From the NCBI GenBank assembly GCA_916610825.1, contig OU744448.1, forward strand, positions 15,561,936 to 15,625,935: a DNA stretch of 64,000 nucleotides, read 5' to 3'. Origin of the DNA: Haliclystus octoradiatus (lineage: Eukaryota; Cnidaria; Staurozoa; Stauromedusae; Haliclystidae). Position numbers and translations under genes: made by a program. How positions within the stretch are numbered: the first letter of the stretch is position 1; each line of letters starts with the position of its first letter. Under the pieces are notes generated by a model. It worked only from the letters and a program-made list of their open reading frames with translations, had not been told where the DNA came from and made no database searches. Positions 38,901-51,342 of this stretch are shown piece by piece.

Positions 38901-39897
38901 ACAACTTAAAATGACAAAATACAATGCTTAATTCCCAAGGGAATTCGAATTTGACAAAAACAGCTCAAAATGACCAAAAACAATGCTTAATTCCCAAGGG
39001 AATTCGAATTTGATAAAAACAGCTCAAAATAACCAAAAACAATGCTTAATTCCCAAGGGAAATTGAATTTGACAAAAACAACTCAAAATGACCAAAAACA
39101 ATGCTCAATTCTCAAGGTAATTCGAATTTAAGAAAAACAGCTCAAAATGACCAAAAACAATGCTTAATTCCCAAGGGAATTCAAATTTGATAAAAACAGC
39201 TCAAAATAACCAAAAACAATGCTTAATTCCCAAGGGAAATTGAATTTGACAAAAACAGCTCAAAATGACCAAAAACAATGCTCAATTCTCAAGGGAATTC
39301 GAATTTAAGAAAAACAGCTCAAAATGACCAAAAACAATGCTTAATTCCCAAGGGAATTCGAATTTGACAAAAACAGCTCAAAATGACCAAAAACAATGCT
39401 TAATTCCCAAGGGAATTCGAATTTGATAAAAACAGCTCAAAATAACCAAAAACAATGCTTAATTCCCAAGGGAAATTGAATTTGACAAAAACAGCTCAAA
39501 ATGACCAAAAACAATGCTCAATTCTCAAGGGAATTCGAATTTAAGAAAAACAGCTCAAAATGACCAAAAACAATGCTTAATTCCCAAGGGAATTCGAATT
39601 TGACAAAAACAGCTCAAAATGACCAAAAACAATGCTTAATTCCCAAGGGAATACGAATTTGACAAAAACAGCTCAAATTGACCGAAAACAATGCTTAATT
39701 CCCAAGGGAATTCGAATTTGACAAAAACAACTTAAAATGACAAAATACAATGCTTAATTCCCAAGGGAATTCGAATTTGACAAAAACAGCTCAAAATGAC
39801 AAAAAACAATGCTTAATTCCAAAGGGAATTCGGAATTAACAAAAACAGCTCAAAATGACCAAAAACAATGCTTAATTCCCAAGGGAATTCGAATTTG
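32936..39897 (+). repeat. Tandem pair of 59-monomer higher-order repeats (2 x 3481 bp)
   Basis: Copies at about 32936-36416 and 36417-39897. Markers 3481 apart: TTCCTTAGGG 33035/36516, TGCTTG 33202/36683, F/E hybrid 34162/37643, G 34988/38469, and an L with GAATACG 36168/39649. The first copy overlaps the second 54-mer. Copy 2 differs at 37702, where a G/M hybrid replaces M. That the number of units equals the monomer length is a coincidence as far as can be seen. Confidence 0.84.
37702..37760 (+). repeat. G/M hybrid monomer
   Basis: It starts as G (14T, 15T) but ends with CAAGCG as M does before N, and lacks 54T and 32A. The parallel unit in the first 59-mer copy (34221) is a normal M. The same hybrid is seen at 50399 in the right part of the array, so the exchange product has been copied between distant places. 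Confidence 0.82.
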
Positions 39898-41831
39898 ACA
39901 AAAACAACTTAAAATGACAAAATACAATGCTTAATTCCCAAGGGAATTCGAATTTGACAAAAACAGCTCAAAATGACCAAAAAAAATGCTTAATTCCCAA
40001 GGGAACTCGAATTTGACAAACACAGCTCAAAATGACCAAAAACAATGCTTAATTCCCAAGGGAATTCGAATTTGATAAAAACAGCTCAAAATAACCAAAA
40101 ACAATGCTTAATTCCCAAGGGAAATTGAATTTGACAAAAACAGCTCAAAATGACCAAAAACAATGCTCAATTCTCAAGGGAATTCGAATTTAAGAAAAAC
40201 AGCTCAAAATGACCAAAAACAATGCTTAATTCCCAAGGGAATTCGAATTTGATAAAAACAGCTCAAAATAACCAAAAACAATGCTTAATTCCCAATTGAA
40301 ATTGAATTTGACAAAAACAGCTCAAAATGACCAAAAACAATGCTCAATTCTCAAGGGAATTCGAATTTAAGAAAAACAGCTCAAAATGACCAAAAACAAT
40401 GCTTAATTCCCAAGGGAATTCGAATTTGACAAAAACAGCTCAAAATGACCAAAAACAATGCTTAATTCCCAAGGGAATTCGAATTTGACAAAAACAGCTC
40501 AAAATGACCAAAAACAATGCTTAATTCCCAAGGGAATTCGAATTTGACAAAAACAACTTAAAATGACAAAATACAATGCTTAATTCCCAAGGGAATTCGA
40601 ATTTGACAAAAACAGCTCAAAATGACCAAAAACAATGCTTAATTCCTTAGGGAATTCGGAATTAACAAAAACAGCTCAAAATGACCAAAAACAATGCTTA
40701 ATTCCCAAGGGAATTCGAATTTGACAAAAACAACTTAAAATGACAAAATACAATGCTTAATTCCCAAGGGAATTCGAATTTGACAAAAACAGCTCAAAAT
40801 GACCAAAAACAATGCTTGATTCCCAAGGGAATTCGAATTTGACAAAAACAGCTCAAAATGACCAAAAACAATGCTTAATTCCCAAGGGAACTCGAATTTG
40901 ACAAACACAGCTCAAAATGACCTAAAACAATGTTTAATTCCCAAGGGAATTCGAATTTGACAAAAACAGCTCAAATTGACCGAAAACAATGCTTAATTCC
41001 CAAGGGAATTCGAATTTGACAAAAACAACTTAAAATGACAAAATACAATGCTTAATTCCCAAGGGAATTCGAATTTGACAAAAACAGCTCAAAATGACCA
41101 AAAACAATGCTTAATTCCCAAGGGAATTCGAATTTGATAAAAAAAGCTCAAAATAACCAAAAACAATGCTTAATTCCCAAGCGAAATTGAATTTGACAAA
41201 AACAGCTCAAAATGACCAAAAACAATGCTCAATTCTCAAGGGAATTCGAATTTAAGAAAAACAGCTCAAAATGACCAAAAACAATGCTTAATTCCCAAGG
41301 GAATTCGAATTTGACAAAAACAGCTCAAAATGACCAAAAACAATGCTTAATTCCCAAGGGAATTCGAATTTGACAAAAACAGCTCAAATTGACCGAAAAC
41401 AATGCTTAATTCCCAAGGGAATTCGAATTTGACAAAAACAACTTAAAATGACAAAATACAATGCTTAATTCCCAAGGGAATTCGAATTTGACAAAAACAG
41501 CTCAAAATGACAAAAAACAATGCTTAATTCCAAAGGGAATTCGGAATTAACAAAAACAGCTCAAAATGACCAAAAACAATGCTTAATTCCAAAGGGAATT
41601 CGAATTTGACAAAAACAACTTAAAATGACAAAATACAATGCTTAATTCCCAAGGGAATTCGAATTTGACAAAAACAGCTCAAAATGACCAAAAAAAATGC
41701 TTAATTCCCAAGGGAACTCGAATTTGACAAACACAGCTCAAAATGACCAAAAACAATGTTTAATTCCCAAGGGAATTCGAATTTGACAAAAACAGCTCAA
41801 AATGACCAAAAACAATGCTTAATTCCCAAGG

Positions 41832-42775
41832 GAATTCGAATTTGTTAAAAACAGCTCAAAATGACCAAAAACAATGCTTAATTCTCAAGGGAATTCGAAT
41901 TTGACAAAAACAATTCAAAATGACCAAATACATTGCTTAATTCCCAAGGGAATTCGAATTTGATAAAAACAGCTCAAAATGACCAAAAACAATGCTTAAT
42001 TCCAAAGGGAAATCGAATTTGACAAAAACAACTCAAAATAACCAAAAACAATGCTCAATTCTCAAGGGAATTCGAATTTAAGAAAAACAGCTCAAAGTGA
42101 CCAAAAACAATGCTTAATTCCCAAGGGAATTCGAATTTGACAAAAACAGCTCAAAATGACCAAAAACAATGCTTAATTCCCAAGGGACTTCGAATTTGAC
42201 AAAAACAGCTCAAATTGACCGAAAACAATGCTTAATTCCCAAGGGAATTCGAATTTGACAAAAACAACTTAAAATGACAAAATACAATGCTTAATTCCCA
42301 AGGGAATTCGAATTTGACAAAAACAGCTCAAAATGACCAAAAACAATGCTTAATTCCCAAGGGAATTCGAATTTGATAAAAACAGCTCAAAATAACCAAA
42401 AACAATGCTTAATCCCCAAGGGAAATTGAATTTGACAAAAACAACTCAAAATGACCAAAAACAATGCTCAATTCTCAAGGTAATTCGAATTTAAGAAAAA
42501 CAGCTCAAAATGACCAAAAACAATGCTTAATTCCCAAGGGAATTCGAATTTGATAAAAACAGCTCAAAATAACCAAAAACAATGCTTAATTCCCAAGGGA
42601 AATTGAATTTGACAAAAACAGCTCAAAATGACCAAAAACAATGCTCAATTCTCAAGGGAATTCGAATTTAAGAAAAACAGCTCAGAATGACCAAAAACAA
42701 TGCTTAATTCCCAAGGGAATTCGAATTTGACAAAAACAGCTCAAAATGACCAAAAAAAATGCTTAATTCCCAAGG
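41832..42775 (+). repeat. Block shared across the gap with 54883-55827
   Basis: Units from G at 41832 onward match 54883 onward. Shared private marks are K with AAAGTGACC (42068/55119), M ending AATCCCCAAGG (42363/55414) and K with CAGAATG (42658/55710). After allowing for the 12-base jump at the gap and the inserted base at 55591, the spacing is 221 monomers. A small difference is AATTC near 42185, which reads ACTTC here only. Confidence 0.82.
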
Positions 42776-45316
42776 GAATTCGAATTTGATAAAAACAGCT
42801 CAAAATAACCAAAAACAATGCTTAATTCCCAAGGGAAATTGAATTTGACAAAAACAGCTCAAAATGACCAAAAACAATGCTCAATTCTCAAGGGAATTCG
42901 AATTTAAGAAAAACAGCTCAAAATGACCAAAAACAATGCTTAATTCCCAAGGGAATTCGAATTTGGCAAAAACAGCTCAAAATGACCAAAAACAATGCTT
43001 AATTCCCAAGGGAATACGAATTTGACAAAAACAGCTCAAATTGACCGAAAACAATGCTTAATTCCCAAGGGAATTCGAATTTGACAAAAACAACTTAAAA
43101 TGACAAAATACAATGCTTAATTCCCAAGGGAATTCGAATTTGACAAAAACAGCTCAAAATGACAAAAAACAATGCTTAATTCCAAAGGGAATTCGGAATT
43201 AACAAAAACAGCTCAAAATGACCAAAAACAATGCTTAATTCCCAAGGGAATTCGAATTTGACAAAAACAACTTAAAATGACAAAATACAATGCTTAATTC
43301 CCAAGGGAATTCGAATTTGACAAAAACAGCTCAAAATGACCAAAAAAAATGCTTAATTCCCAAGGGAATTCAAATTTGACAAAAACAGCTCAAAATGACC
43401 AAAAACAATGCTTAATTCCCAAGGGAACTCGAATTTGACAAACACAGCTCAAAATGACCAAAAACAATGCTTAATTCCCAAGGGAATTCGAATTTGATAA
43501 AAACAGCTCAAAATAACCAAATACATTGCTTAATTCCCAAGGGAATTCGAATTTGATAAAAACAGCTCAAAATGACCAAAAACAATGCTTAATTCCAAAG
43601 GGAAATCGAATTTGACAAAAACAACTCAAAATAACCAAAAACAATGCTCAATTCTCAAGGAAATTCGAATTTAAGAAAAACAGCTCAAAATGACCAAAAA
43701 CAATGCTTAATTCCCAAGGGAATTCGAATTTGACAAAAACAGCTCAAAATGACCAAAAACAATGCTTAATTCCCAAGGGAATTCGAATTTGACAAAAACA
43801 GCTCAAATTGACCGAAAACAATGCTTAATTCCCAAGGGAATTCGAATTTGACAAAAACAACTTAAAATGACAAAATACAATGCTTAATTCCCAAGGGAAT
43901 TCGAATTTGACAAAAACAGCTCAAAATGACCAAAAACAATGCTTAATTCCCAAGGGAATTCGAATTTGATAAAAACAGCTCAAAATAACCAAAAACAATG
44001 CTTAATTCCCAAGGGAAATTGAATTTGACAAAAACAACTCAAAATGACCAAAAACAATGCTCAATTCTCAAGGTAATTCGAATTTAAGAAAAACAGCTCA
44101 AAATGACCAAAAACAATGCTTAATTCCCAAGGGAATTCAAATTTGATAAAAACAGCTCAAAATAACCAAAAACAATGCTTAATTCCCAAGGGAAATTGAA
44201 TTTGACAAAAACAGCTCAAAATGACCAAAAACAATGCTCAATTCTCAAGGGAATTCGAATTTAAGAAAAACAGCTCAAAATGACCAAAAACAATGCTTAA
44301 TTCCCAAGGGAATTCGAATTTGACAAAAACAGCTCAAAATGACCAAAAACAATGCTTAATTCCCAAGGGAATTCGAATTTGATAAAAACAGCTCAAAATA
44401 ACCAAAAACAATGCTTAATTCCCAAGGGAAATTGAATTTGACAAAAACAGCTCAAAATGACCAAAAACAATGCTCAATTCTCAAGGGAATTCGAATTTAA
44501 GAAAAACAGCTCAAAATGACCAAAAACAATGCTTAATTCCCAAGGGAATTCGAATTTGACAAAAACAGCTCAAAATGACCAAAAACAATGCTTAATTCCC
44601 AAGGGAATACGAATTTGACAAAAACAGCTCAAATTGACCGAAAACAATGCTTAATTCCCAAGGGAATTCGAATTTGACAAAAACAACTTAAAATGACAAA
44701 ATACAATGCTTAATTCCCAAGGGAATTCGAATTTGACAAAAACAGCTCAAAATGACAAAAAACAATGCTTAATTCCAAAGGGAATTCGGAATTAACAAAA
44801 ACAGCTCAAAATGACCAAAAACAATGCTTAATTCCCAAGGGAATTCGAATTTGACAAAAACAACTTAAAATGACAAAATACAATGCTTAATTCCCAAGGG
44901 AATTCGAATTTGACAAAAACAGCTCAAAATGACCAAAAAAAATGCTTAATTCCCAAGGGAATTCAAATTTGACAAAAACAGCTCAAAATGACCAAAAACA
45001 ATGCTTAATTCCCAAGGGAACTCGAATTTGACAAACACAGCTCAAAATGACCTAAAACAATGTTTAATTCCCAAGGGAATTCGAATTTGACAAAAACAGC
45101 TCAAATTGACCGAAAACAATGCTTAATTCCCAAGGGAATTCGAATTTGACAAAAACAACTTAAAATGACAAAATACAATGCTTAATTCCCAAGGGAATTC
45201 GAATTTGACAAAAACAGCTCAAAATGACCAAAAACAATGCTTAATTCCCAAGGGAATTCGAATTTGATAAAAACAGCTCAAAATAACCAAAAACAATGCT
45301 TAATTCCAAAGGGAAA

Positions 45317-45516
45317 NNNNNNNNNNNNNNNNNNNNNNNNNNNNNNNNNNNNNNNNNNNNNNNNNNNNNNNNNNNNNNNNNNNNNNNNNNNNNNNNNNNN
45401 NNNNNNNNNNNNNNNNNNNNNNNNNNNNNNNNNNNNNNNNNNNNNNNNNNNNNNNNNNNNNNNNNNNNNNNNNNNNNNNNNNNNNNNNNNNNNNNNNNNN
45501 NNNNNNNNNNNNNNNN
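45317..45516. other. Assembly gap of 200 Ns inside the array
   Basis: Exactly 200 Ns. The last unit before the gap starts at 45313 (only its first 4 bases are seen). The first bases after the gap are monomer positions 16 onward of a unit that would start at 45502. The distance 189 is three monomers plus 12, so the register jumps by 12 bases. Indel monomers are otherwise very rare here, so the 200 is best read as a fixed placeholder and not a measured length. If register is kept, the true missing length would be 11 + 59k bases. Reading frames that appear to cross this gap are artefacts of the Ns. Confidence 0.97.
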
Positions 45517-45560
45517 AAAAACAGCTCAAAATGACCAAAAAAAATGCTTAATTCCCAAGG

Positions 45561-46858
45561 AAATTCAAATTTGACAAAAACAGCTCAAAATGACCAAAAA
45601 CAATGCTTAATTCCCAAGGGAACTCGAATTTGACAAACACAGCTCAAAATGACCAAAAACAATGCTTAATTCCCAAGGGAATTCGAATTTGATAAAAACA
45701 GCTCAAAATAACCAAAAACAATGCTTAATTCCCAAGGGAAATTGAATTTGACAAAAACAGCTCAAAATGACCAAAAACAATGCTCAATTCTCAAGGGAAT
45801 TCGAATTTAAGAAAAACAGCTCAAAATGACCAAAAACAATGCTTAATTCCCAAAGGAATTCGAATTTGATAAAAACAGCTCAAAATAACCAAAAACAATG
45901 CTTAATTCCCAAGGGAAATTGAATTTGACAAAAACAGCTCAAAATGACCAAAAACAATGCTCAATTCTCAAGGTAATTCGAATTTAAGAAAAACAGCTCA
46001 AAATGACCAAAAACAATGCTTAATTCCCAAGGGAATTCGAATTTGATAAAAACAGCTCAAAATAACCAAAAACAATGCTTAATTCCCAAGGGAAATTGAA
46101 TTTGACAAAAACAGCTCAAAATGACCAAAAACAATGCTCAATTCTCAAGGGAATTCGAATTTAAGAAAAACAGCTCAGAATGACCAAAAACAATGCTTAA
46201 TTCCAAAGGGAATTCGAATTTGACAAAAACAGCTCAAAATGACCAAAAACAATGCTTAATTCCCAAGGGAATTCGAATTTGATAAAAACAGCTCAAAATA
46301 ACCAAAAACAATGCTTAATTACCAAGGGAAATTGAATTTGACAAAAACAGCTCAAAATGACCAAAAACAATGCTCAATTCTCAAGGGAATTCGAATTTAA
46401 GAAAAACAGCTCAAAATGACCAAAAACAATGCTTAATTCCCAAGGGAATTCGAATTTGACAAAAACAGCTCAAAATGACCAAAAACAATGCTTAATTCCC
46501 AAGGGAATACGAATTTGACAAAAACAGCTCAAATTGACCGAAAACAATGCTTAATTCCCAAGGGAATTCGAATTTGACAAAAACAACTTAAAATGACAAA
46601 ATACAATGCTTAATTCCCAAGGGAATTCGAATTTGACAAAAACAGCTCAAAATGACAAAAAACAATGCTTAATTCCAAAGGGAATTCGGAATTAACAAAA
46701 ACAGCTCAAAATGACCAAAAACAATGCTTAATTCCCAAGGGAATTCGAATTTGACAAAAACAACTTAAAATGACAAAATACAATGCTTAATTCCCAAGGG
46801 AATTCGAATTTGACAAAAACAGCTCAAAATGACCAAAAAAAATGCTTAATTCCCAAGG
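45561..46858 (+). repeat. 22-monomer block (1298 bp), recurring in part at 46859-47271
   Basis: The units at 45561 and 46859 share the rare start AGGAAATTCAAATTT, and both are followed by F', M, N, a K ending CCAAAGG, M and N. They diverge at 47272, where the second copy has a K/L hybrid. The first copy begins next to the gap, so the missing sequence probably resembles what lies left of 46815 (C, A, D). Confidence 0.78.
46151..46327 (+). repeat. Marked K-E-M trio, also at 58424-58600
   Basis: The K at 46151 has CAGAATG and ends CCAAAGG, and the M at 46269 ends TTACCAAGG. Both rare marks recur together at 58424 and 58542, 208 monomers plus one base away (the extra base is the insertion at 55591). 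The right copy has two further changes of its own, GGCC near 58513 and CAAGATAACC near 58569, and then lacks the L unit that follows in the left copy. Confidence 0.82.
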
Positions 46859-47271
46859 AAATTCAAATTTGACAAAAACAGCTCAAAATGACCAAAAACA
46901 ATGCTTAATTCCCAAGGGAACTCGAATTTGACAAACACAGCTCAAAATGACCAAAAACAATGCTTAATTCCCAAGGGAATTCGAATTTGATAAAAACAGC
47001 TCAAAATAACCAAAAACAATGCTTAATTCCCAAGGGAAATTGAATTTGACAAAAACAGCTCAAAATGACCAAAAACAATGCTCAATTCTCAAGGGAATTC
47101 GAATTTAAGAAAAACAGCTCAAAATGACCAAAAACAATGCTTAATTCCCAAAGGAATTCGAATTTGATAAAAACAGCTCAAAATAACCAAAAACAATGCT
47201 TAATTCCCAAGGGAAATTGAATTTGACAAAAACAGCTCAAAATGACCAAAAACAATGCTCAATTCTCAAGG

Positions 47272-47330
47272 GAATTCGAATTTAAGAAAAACAGCTCAAA
47301 ATGACCGAAAACAATGCTTAATTCCCAAGG
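47272..47330 (+). repeat. K/L hybrid monomer
   Basis: It has the K start (13A, 15G) but 36G as in L, without 30T, and is followed by A as L is. The same hybrid lies at 56595 and 63852. The version at 59663 and 60666 has a further C-to-T change (GACTG). It marks a fusion that shortened a K,E,L run to one unit. Confidence 0.83.
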
Positions 47331-50300
47331 GAATTCGAATTTGACAAAAACAACTTAAAATGACAAAATACAATGCTTAATTCCCAAGGGAATTCGAATT
47401 TAAGAAAAACAGCTCAAAATGACCAAAAACAATGCTTAATTCCCAAGGGAATTCGAATTTGATAAAAACAGCTCAAAATAACCAAAAACAATGCTTAATT
47501 CCCAAGGGAAATTGAATTTGTCAAAAACAGCTCAAAATGACCAAAAACAATGCTCAATTCTCAAGGGAATTCGAATTTAAGAAAAACAGCTCAAAATGAC
47601 CAAAAACAATGCTTAATTCCCAAGGGAATTCGAATTTGACAAAAACAGCTCAAAATGACCAAAAACAATGCTTAATTCCCAAGGGAATTCGAATTTGACA
47701 AAAACAGCTCAAATTGACCGAAAACAATGCTTAATTCCCAAGGGAATTCGAACTTGACAAAAACAACTTAAAATGACAAAATACAATGCTTAATTCCCAA
47801 AGGAATTCGAATTTGACAAAAACAGCTCAAAATGACCAAAAACAATGCTTAATTCCAAAGGGAATTCGGAATTAACAAAAAGAGCTCAAAATAACCAAAA
47901 ACAATGCTTAATTCCCAAGGGAATTCGAATTTGACAAAAACAACTTAAAATGACAAAATACAATGCTTAATTCCCAAGGGAATTCGAATTTGACAAAAAC
48001 AGCTCAAAATGACCAAAAACAATGCTTAATTCCCAAGGGAATTCGAATTTGACAAAAACAGCTCAAAATGACCAAAAACAATGCTTAATTCCCAAGGGAA
48101 CTCGAATTTGACAAACACAGCTCAAAATGACCAAAAACAATGTTTAATTCCCAAGGGAATTCGAATTTGACAAAAACAACTTAAAATGACAAAATACAAT
48201 GCTTAATTCCCAAGGGAATTCGAATTTGACAAAAACAGCTCAAAATGACCAAAAACAATGCTTAATTCCCAAGGGAATTCGAATTTGATAAAAACAGCTC
48301 AAAATAACCAAAAACAATGCTTAATTCCCAAGCGAAATTGAATTTGACAAAAACAGCTCAAAATGACCAAAAACAATGCTCAATTCTCAAGGGAATTCGA
48401 ATTTAAGAAAAACAGCTCAAAATGACCAAAAACAATGCTTAATTCCCAAGGGAATTCGAATTTGACAAAAACAGCTCAAAATGACCAAAAACAATGCTTA
48501 ATTCCCAAGGGAATTCGAATTTGATAAAAACAGCTCAAAATAACCAAAAACAATGCTTAATTCCCAAGGGAAATTGAATGTGACAAAAACAGCTCAAAAT
48601 GACCAAAAACAATGCTCAATTCTCAAGGGAATTCGAATTTAAGAAAAACAGCTCAAAATGACCAAAAACAATGCTTAATTCCCAAGGGAATTCGAATTTG
48701 ACAAAAACAGCTCAAAATGACCAAAAACAATGCTTAATTCCCAAGGGAATTCGAATTTGACAAAAACAGCTCAAATTGACCGAAAACAATGCTTAATTCC
48801 CAAGGTAATTCGAATTTGACAAAAACAACTTAAAATGACAAAATACAATGCTTAATTCCCAAGGGAATTCGAATTTGACAAAAACAGCTCAAAATGACAA
48901 AAAACAATGCTTAATTCCAAAGGGAATTCGGAATTAACAAAAACAGCTCAAAATGACCAAAAACAATGCTTAATCTCCAAGGGAATTCGAATTTGACAAA
49001 AACAACTTAAAATGACAAAATACAATGCTTAATTCCCAAGGGAAATTGAATTTGACAAAAACAACTCAAAATGACCAAAAACAATGCTCAATTCTCAAGG
49101 GAATTCGAATTTGACAAAAACAGCTCAAAATGACCAAAAACAATGCTTAATTTCCAAGGGAACTCAAATTTGATAAAAACAGCTCAAAATAACCAAAAAC
49201 AATGCTTAATTCCCAAGGGAATTCGAATTTGACAAAAACAGCTCAAAATGACCAAAAACAATGCTTAATTCCCAAGGGAATTCGAATTTGATAAAAACAG
49301 CTCAAAATGACCAAAAACAATGCTTAATTCTCAAGGGAATTCGAATTTGACAAAAACAATTCAAAATGACCAAAAACAATGCTTAATTCCCAAGGGAATT
49401 CGAATTTGATAAAAACAGCTCAAAATAACCAAAAACAATGCTTAATTCCCAAGCGAAATTGAATTTGACAAAAACAGCTCAAAATGACCAAAAACAATGC
49501 TCAATTCTCAAGGGAATTCGAATTTAAGAAAAACAGCTCAAAATGACCAAAAACAATGCTTAATTCCCAAGGGAATTCGAATTTGACAAAAACAGCTCAA
49601 AATGACCAAAAACAATGCTTAATTCCCAAGGGAATACGAATTTGACAAAAACAGCTCAAATTGACCGAAAACAATGCTTAATTCCCAAGGGAATTCGAAT
49701 TTGACAAAAACAACTTAAAATGACAAAATACAATGCTTAATTCCCAAGGGAATTCGAATTTGACAAAAACAGCTCAAAATGACAAAAAACAATGCTTAAT
49801 TCCAAAGGGAATTCGGAATAAACAAAAACAGCTCAAAATGACCAAAAACAATGCTTAATTCCCAAGGGAATTCGAATTTGACAAAAACAACTTAAAATGA
49901 CAAAATACAATGCTTAATTCCCAAGGGAATTCGAATTTGACAAAAACAGCTCAAAATGACCAAAAAAAATGCTTAATTCCCAAGGGAATTCGAATTTGAC
50001 AAAAACAGCTCAAAATGACCAAAAACAATGCTTAATTCCCAAGGGAACTCGAATTTGACAAACACAGCTCAAAATGACCAAAAACAATGCTTAATTCCCA
50101 AGGGAATTCGAATTTGATAAAAACAGCTCAAAATAACCAAAAACAATGCTTAATTCCCAAGGGAAATTGAATTTGACAAAAACAGCTCAAAATGACCAAA
50201 AACAATGCTCAATTCTCAAGGGAATTCGAATTTAAGAAAAACAGCTCAAAATGACCAAAAACAATGCTTAATTCCCAAGGGAATTCGAATTTGACAAAAA

Positions 50301-51342
50301 CAGCTCAAAATGACCAAAAACAATGCTTAATTCCCAAGGGAATACGAATTTGACAAAAACAGCTCAAATTGACCGAAAACAATGCTTAATTCCCAAGGGA
50401 ATTCGAATTTGTTAAAAACAGCTCAAAATGACCAAAAACAATGCTTAATTCCCAAGCGAAATTGAATTTGACAAAAACAGCTCAAAATGACCAAAAACAA
50501 TGCTCAATTCTCAAGGGAATTCGAATTTAAGAAAAACAGCTCAAAATGACCAAAAACAATGCCTAATTCCCAAGGGAATTCGAATTTGACAAAAACAGCT
50601 CAAAATGACCAAAAACAATGCTTAATTCCCAAGGGAATTCGAATTTGACAAAAACAGCTCAAATTGACCGAAAACAATGCTTAATTCCCAAGGGAATTCG
50701 AATTTGACAAAAACAACTTAAAATGACAAAATACAATGCTTAATTCCCAAGGGAATTCGAATTTGACAAAAACAGCTCAAAATGACAAAAAACAATGCTT
50801 AATTCCAAAGGGAATTCGGAATTAACAAAAACAGCTCAAAATGACCAAAAACAATGCTTAATTCCAAAGGGAATTCGAATTTGACAAAAACAACTTAAAA
50901 TGACAAAATACAATGCTTAATTCCCAAGGGAATTCGAATTTGACAAAAACAGCTCAAAATGACCAAAAAAAATGCTTAATTCCCAAGGGAACTCGAATTT
51001 GACAAACACAGCTCAAAATGACCAAAAACAATGTTTAATTCCCAAGGGAATTCGAATTTGACAAAAACAGCTCAAAATGACCAAAAACAATGCTTAATTC
51101 CCAAGGGAATTCGAATTTGTTAAAAACAGCTCAAAATGACCAAAAACAATGCTTAATTCTCAAGGGAATTCGAATTTGACAAAAACAACTTAAAATGACA
51201 AAATACAATGCTTAATTCCCAAGGGAATTCGAATTTGACAAAAACAGCTCAAAATGACCAAAAACAATGCTTAATTCCTTAGGGAATTCGGAATTAACAA
51301 AAACAGCTCAAAATGACCAAAAACAATGCTTAATTCCCAAGG

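Larger units (their letters stand above)
1..45316 (+). repeat. 59-bp satellite array, left part (768 monomers)
   Basis: Continuous head-to-tail array of a 59-bp monomer. Unit starts fall at 1, 60, 119 and so on; one 60-bp unit (7612) and one 58-bp unit (23602) cancel, so the unit at 45313 is back in the original register. All units share one orientation and no foreign sequence interrupts them. The monomer opens with GAATTC and carries three A-tracts, so the strand shown is A-rich (27 A against 12 T). No gene is present: the consensus has forward stops at monomer positions 12, 31 and 48 and reverse stops at 25 and 47, and 59 is not a multiple of 3, so every frame closes within a few units. By comparison with known satellites this is heterochromatin, possibly centromeric; function is not visible in the sequence. 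The array runs off the left edge of the window. Confidence 0.98.

Noticed and set aside
32936-39897. Special meaning of 59 monomers of 59 bp (3481 bp)
   Set aside because: Neighbouring block sizes (54, 57, 70, 75) show no preference for 59, so the equality looks like chance.
45237-45574. Apparent open reading frames of 86-104 codons around the gap, on both strands
   Set aside because: They stay open only because the N run contains no stop codons. The flanking codons are ordinary satellite, and the true frame across the gap is unknown.
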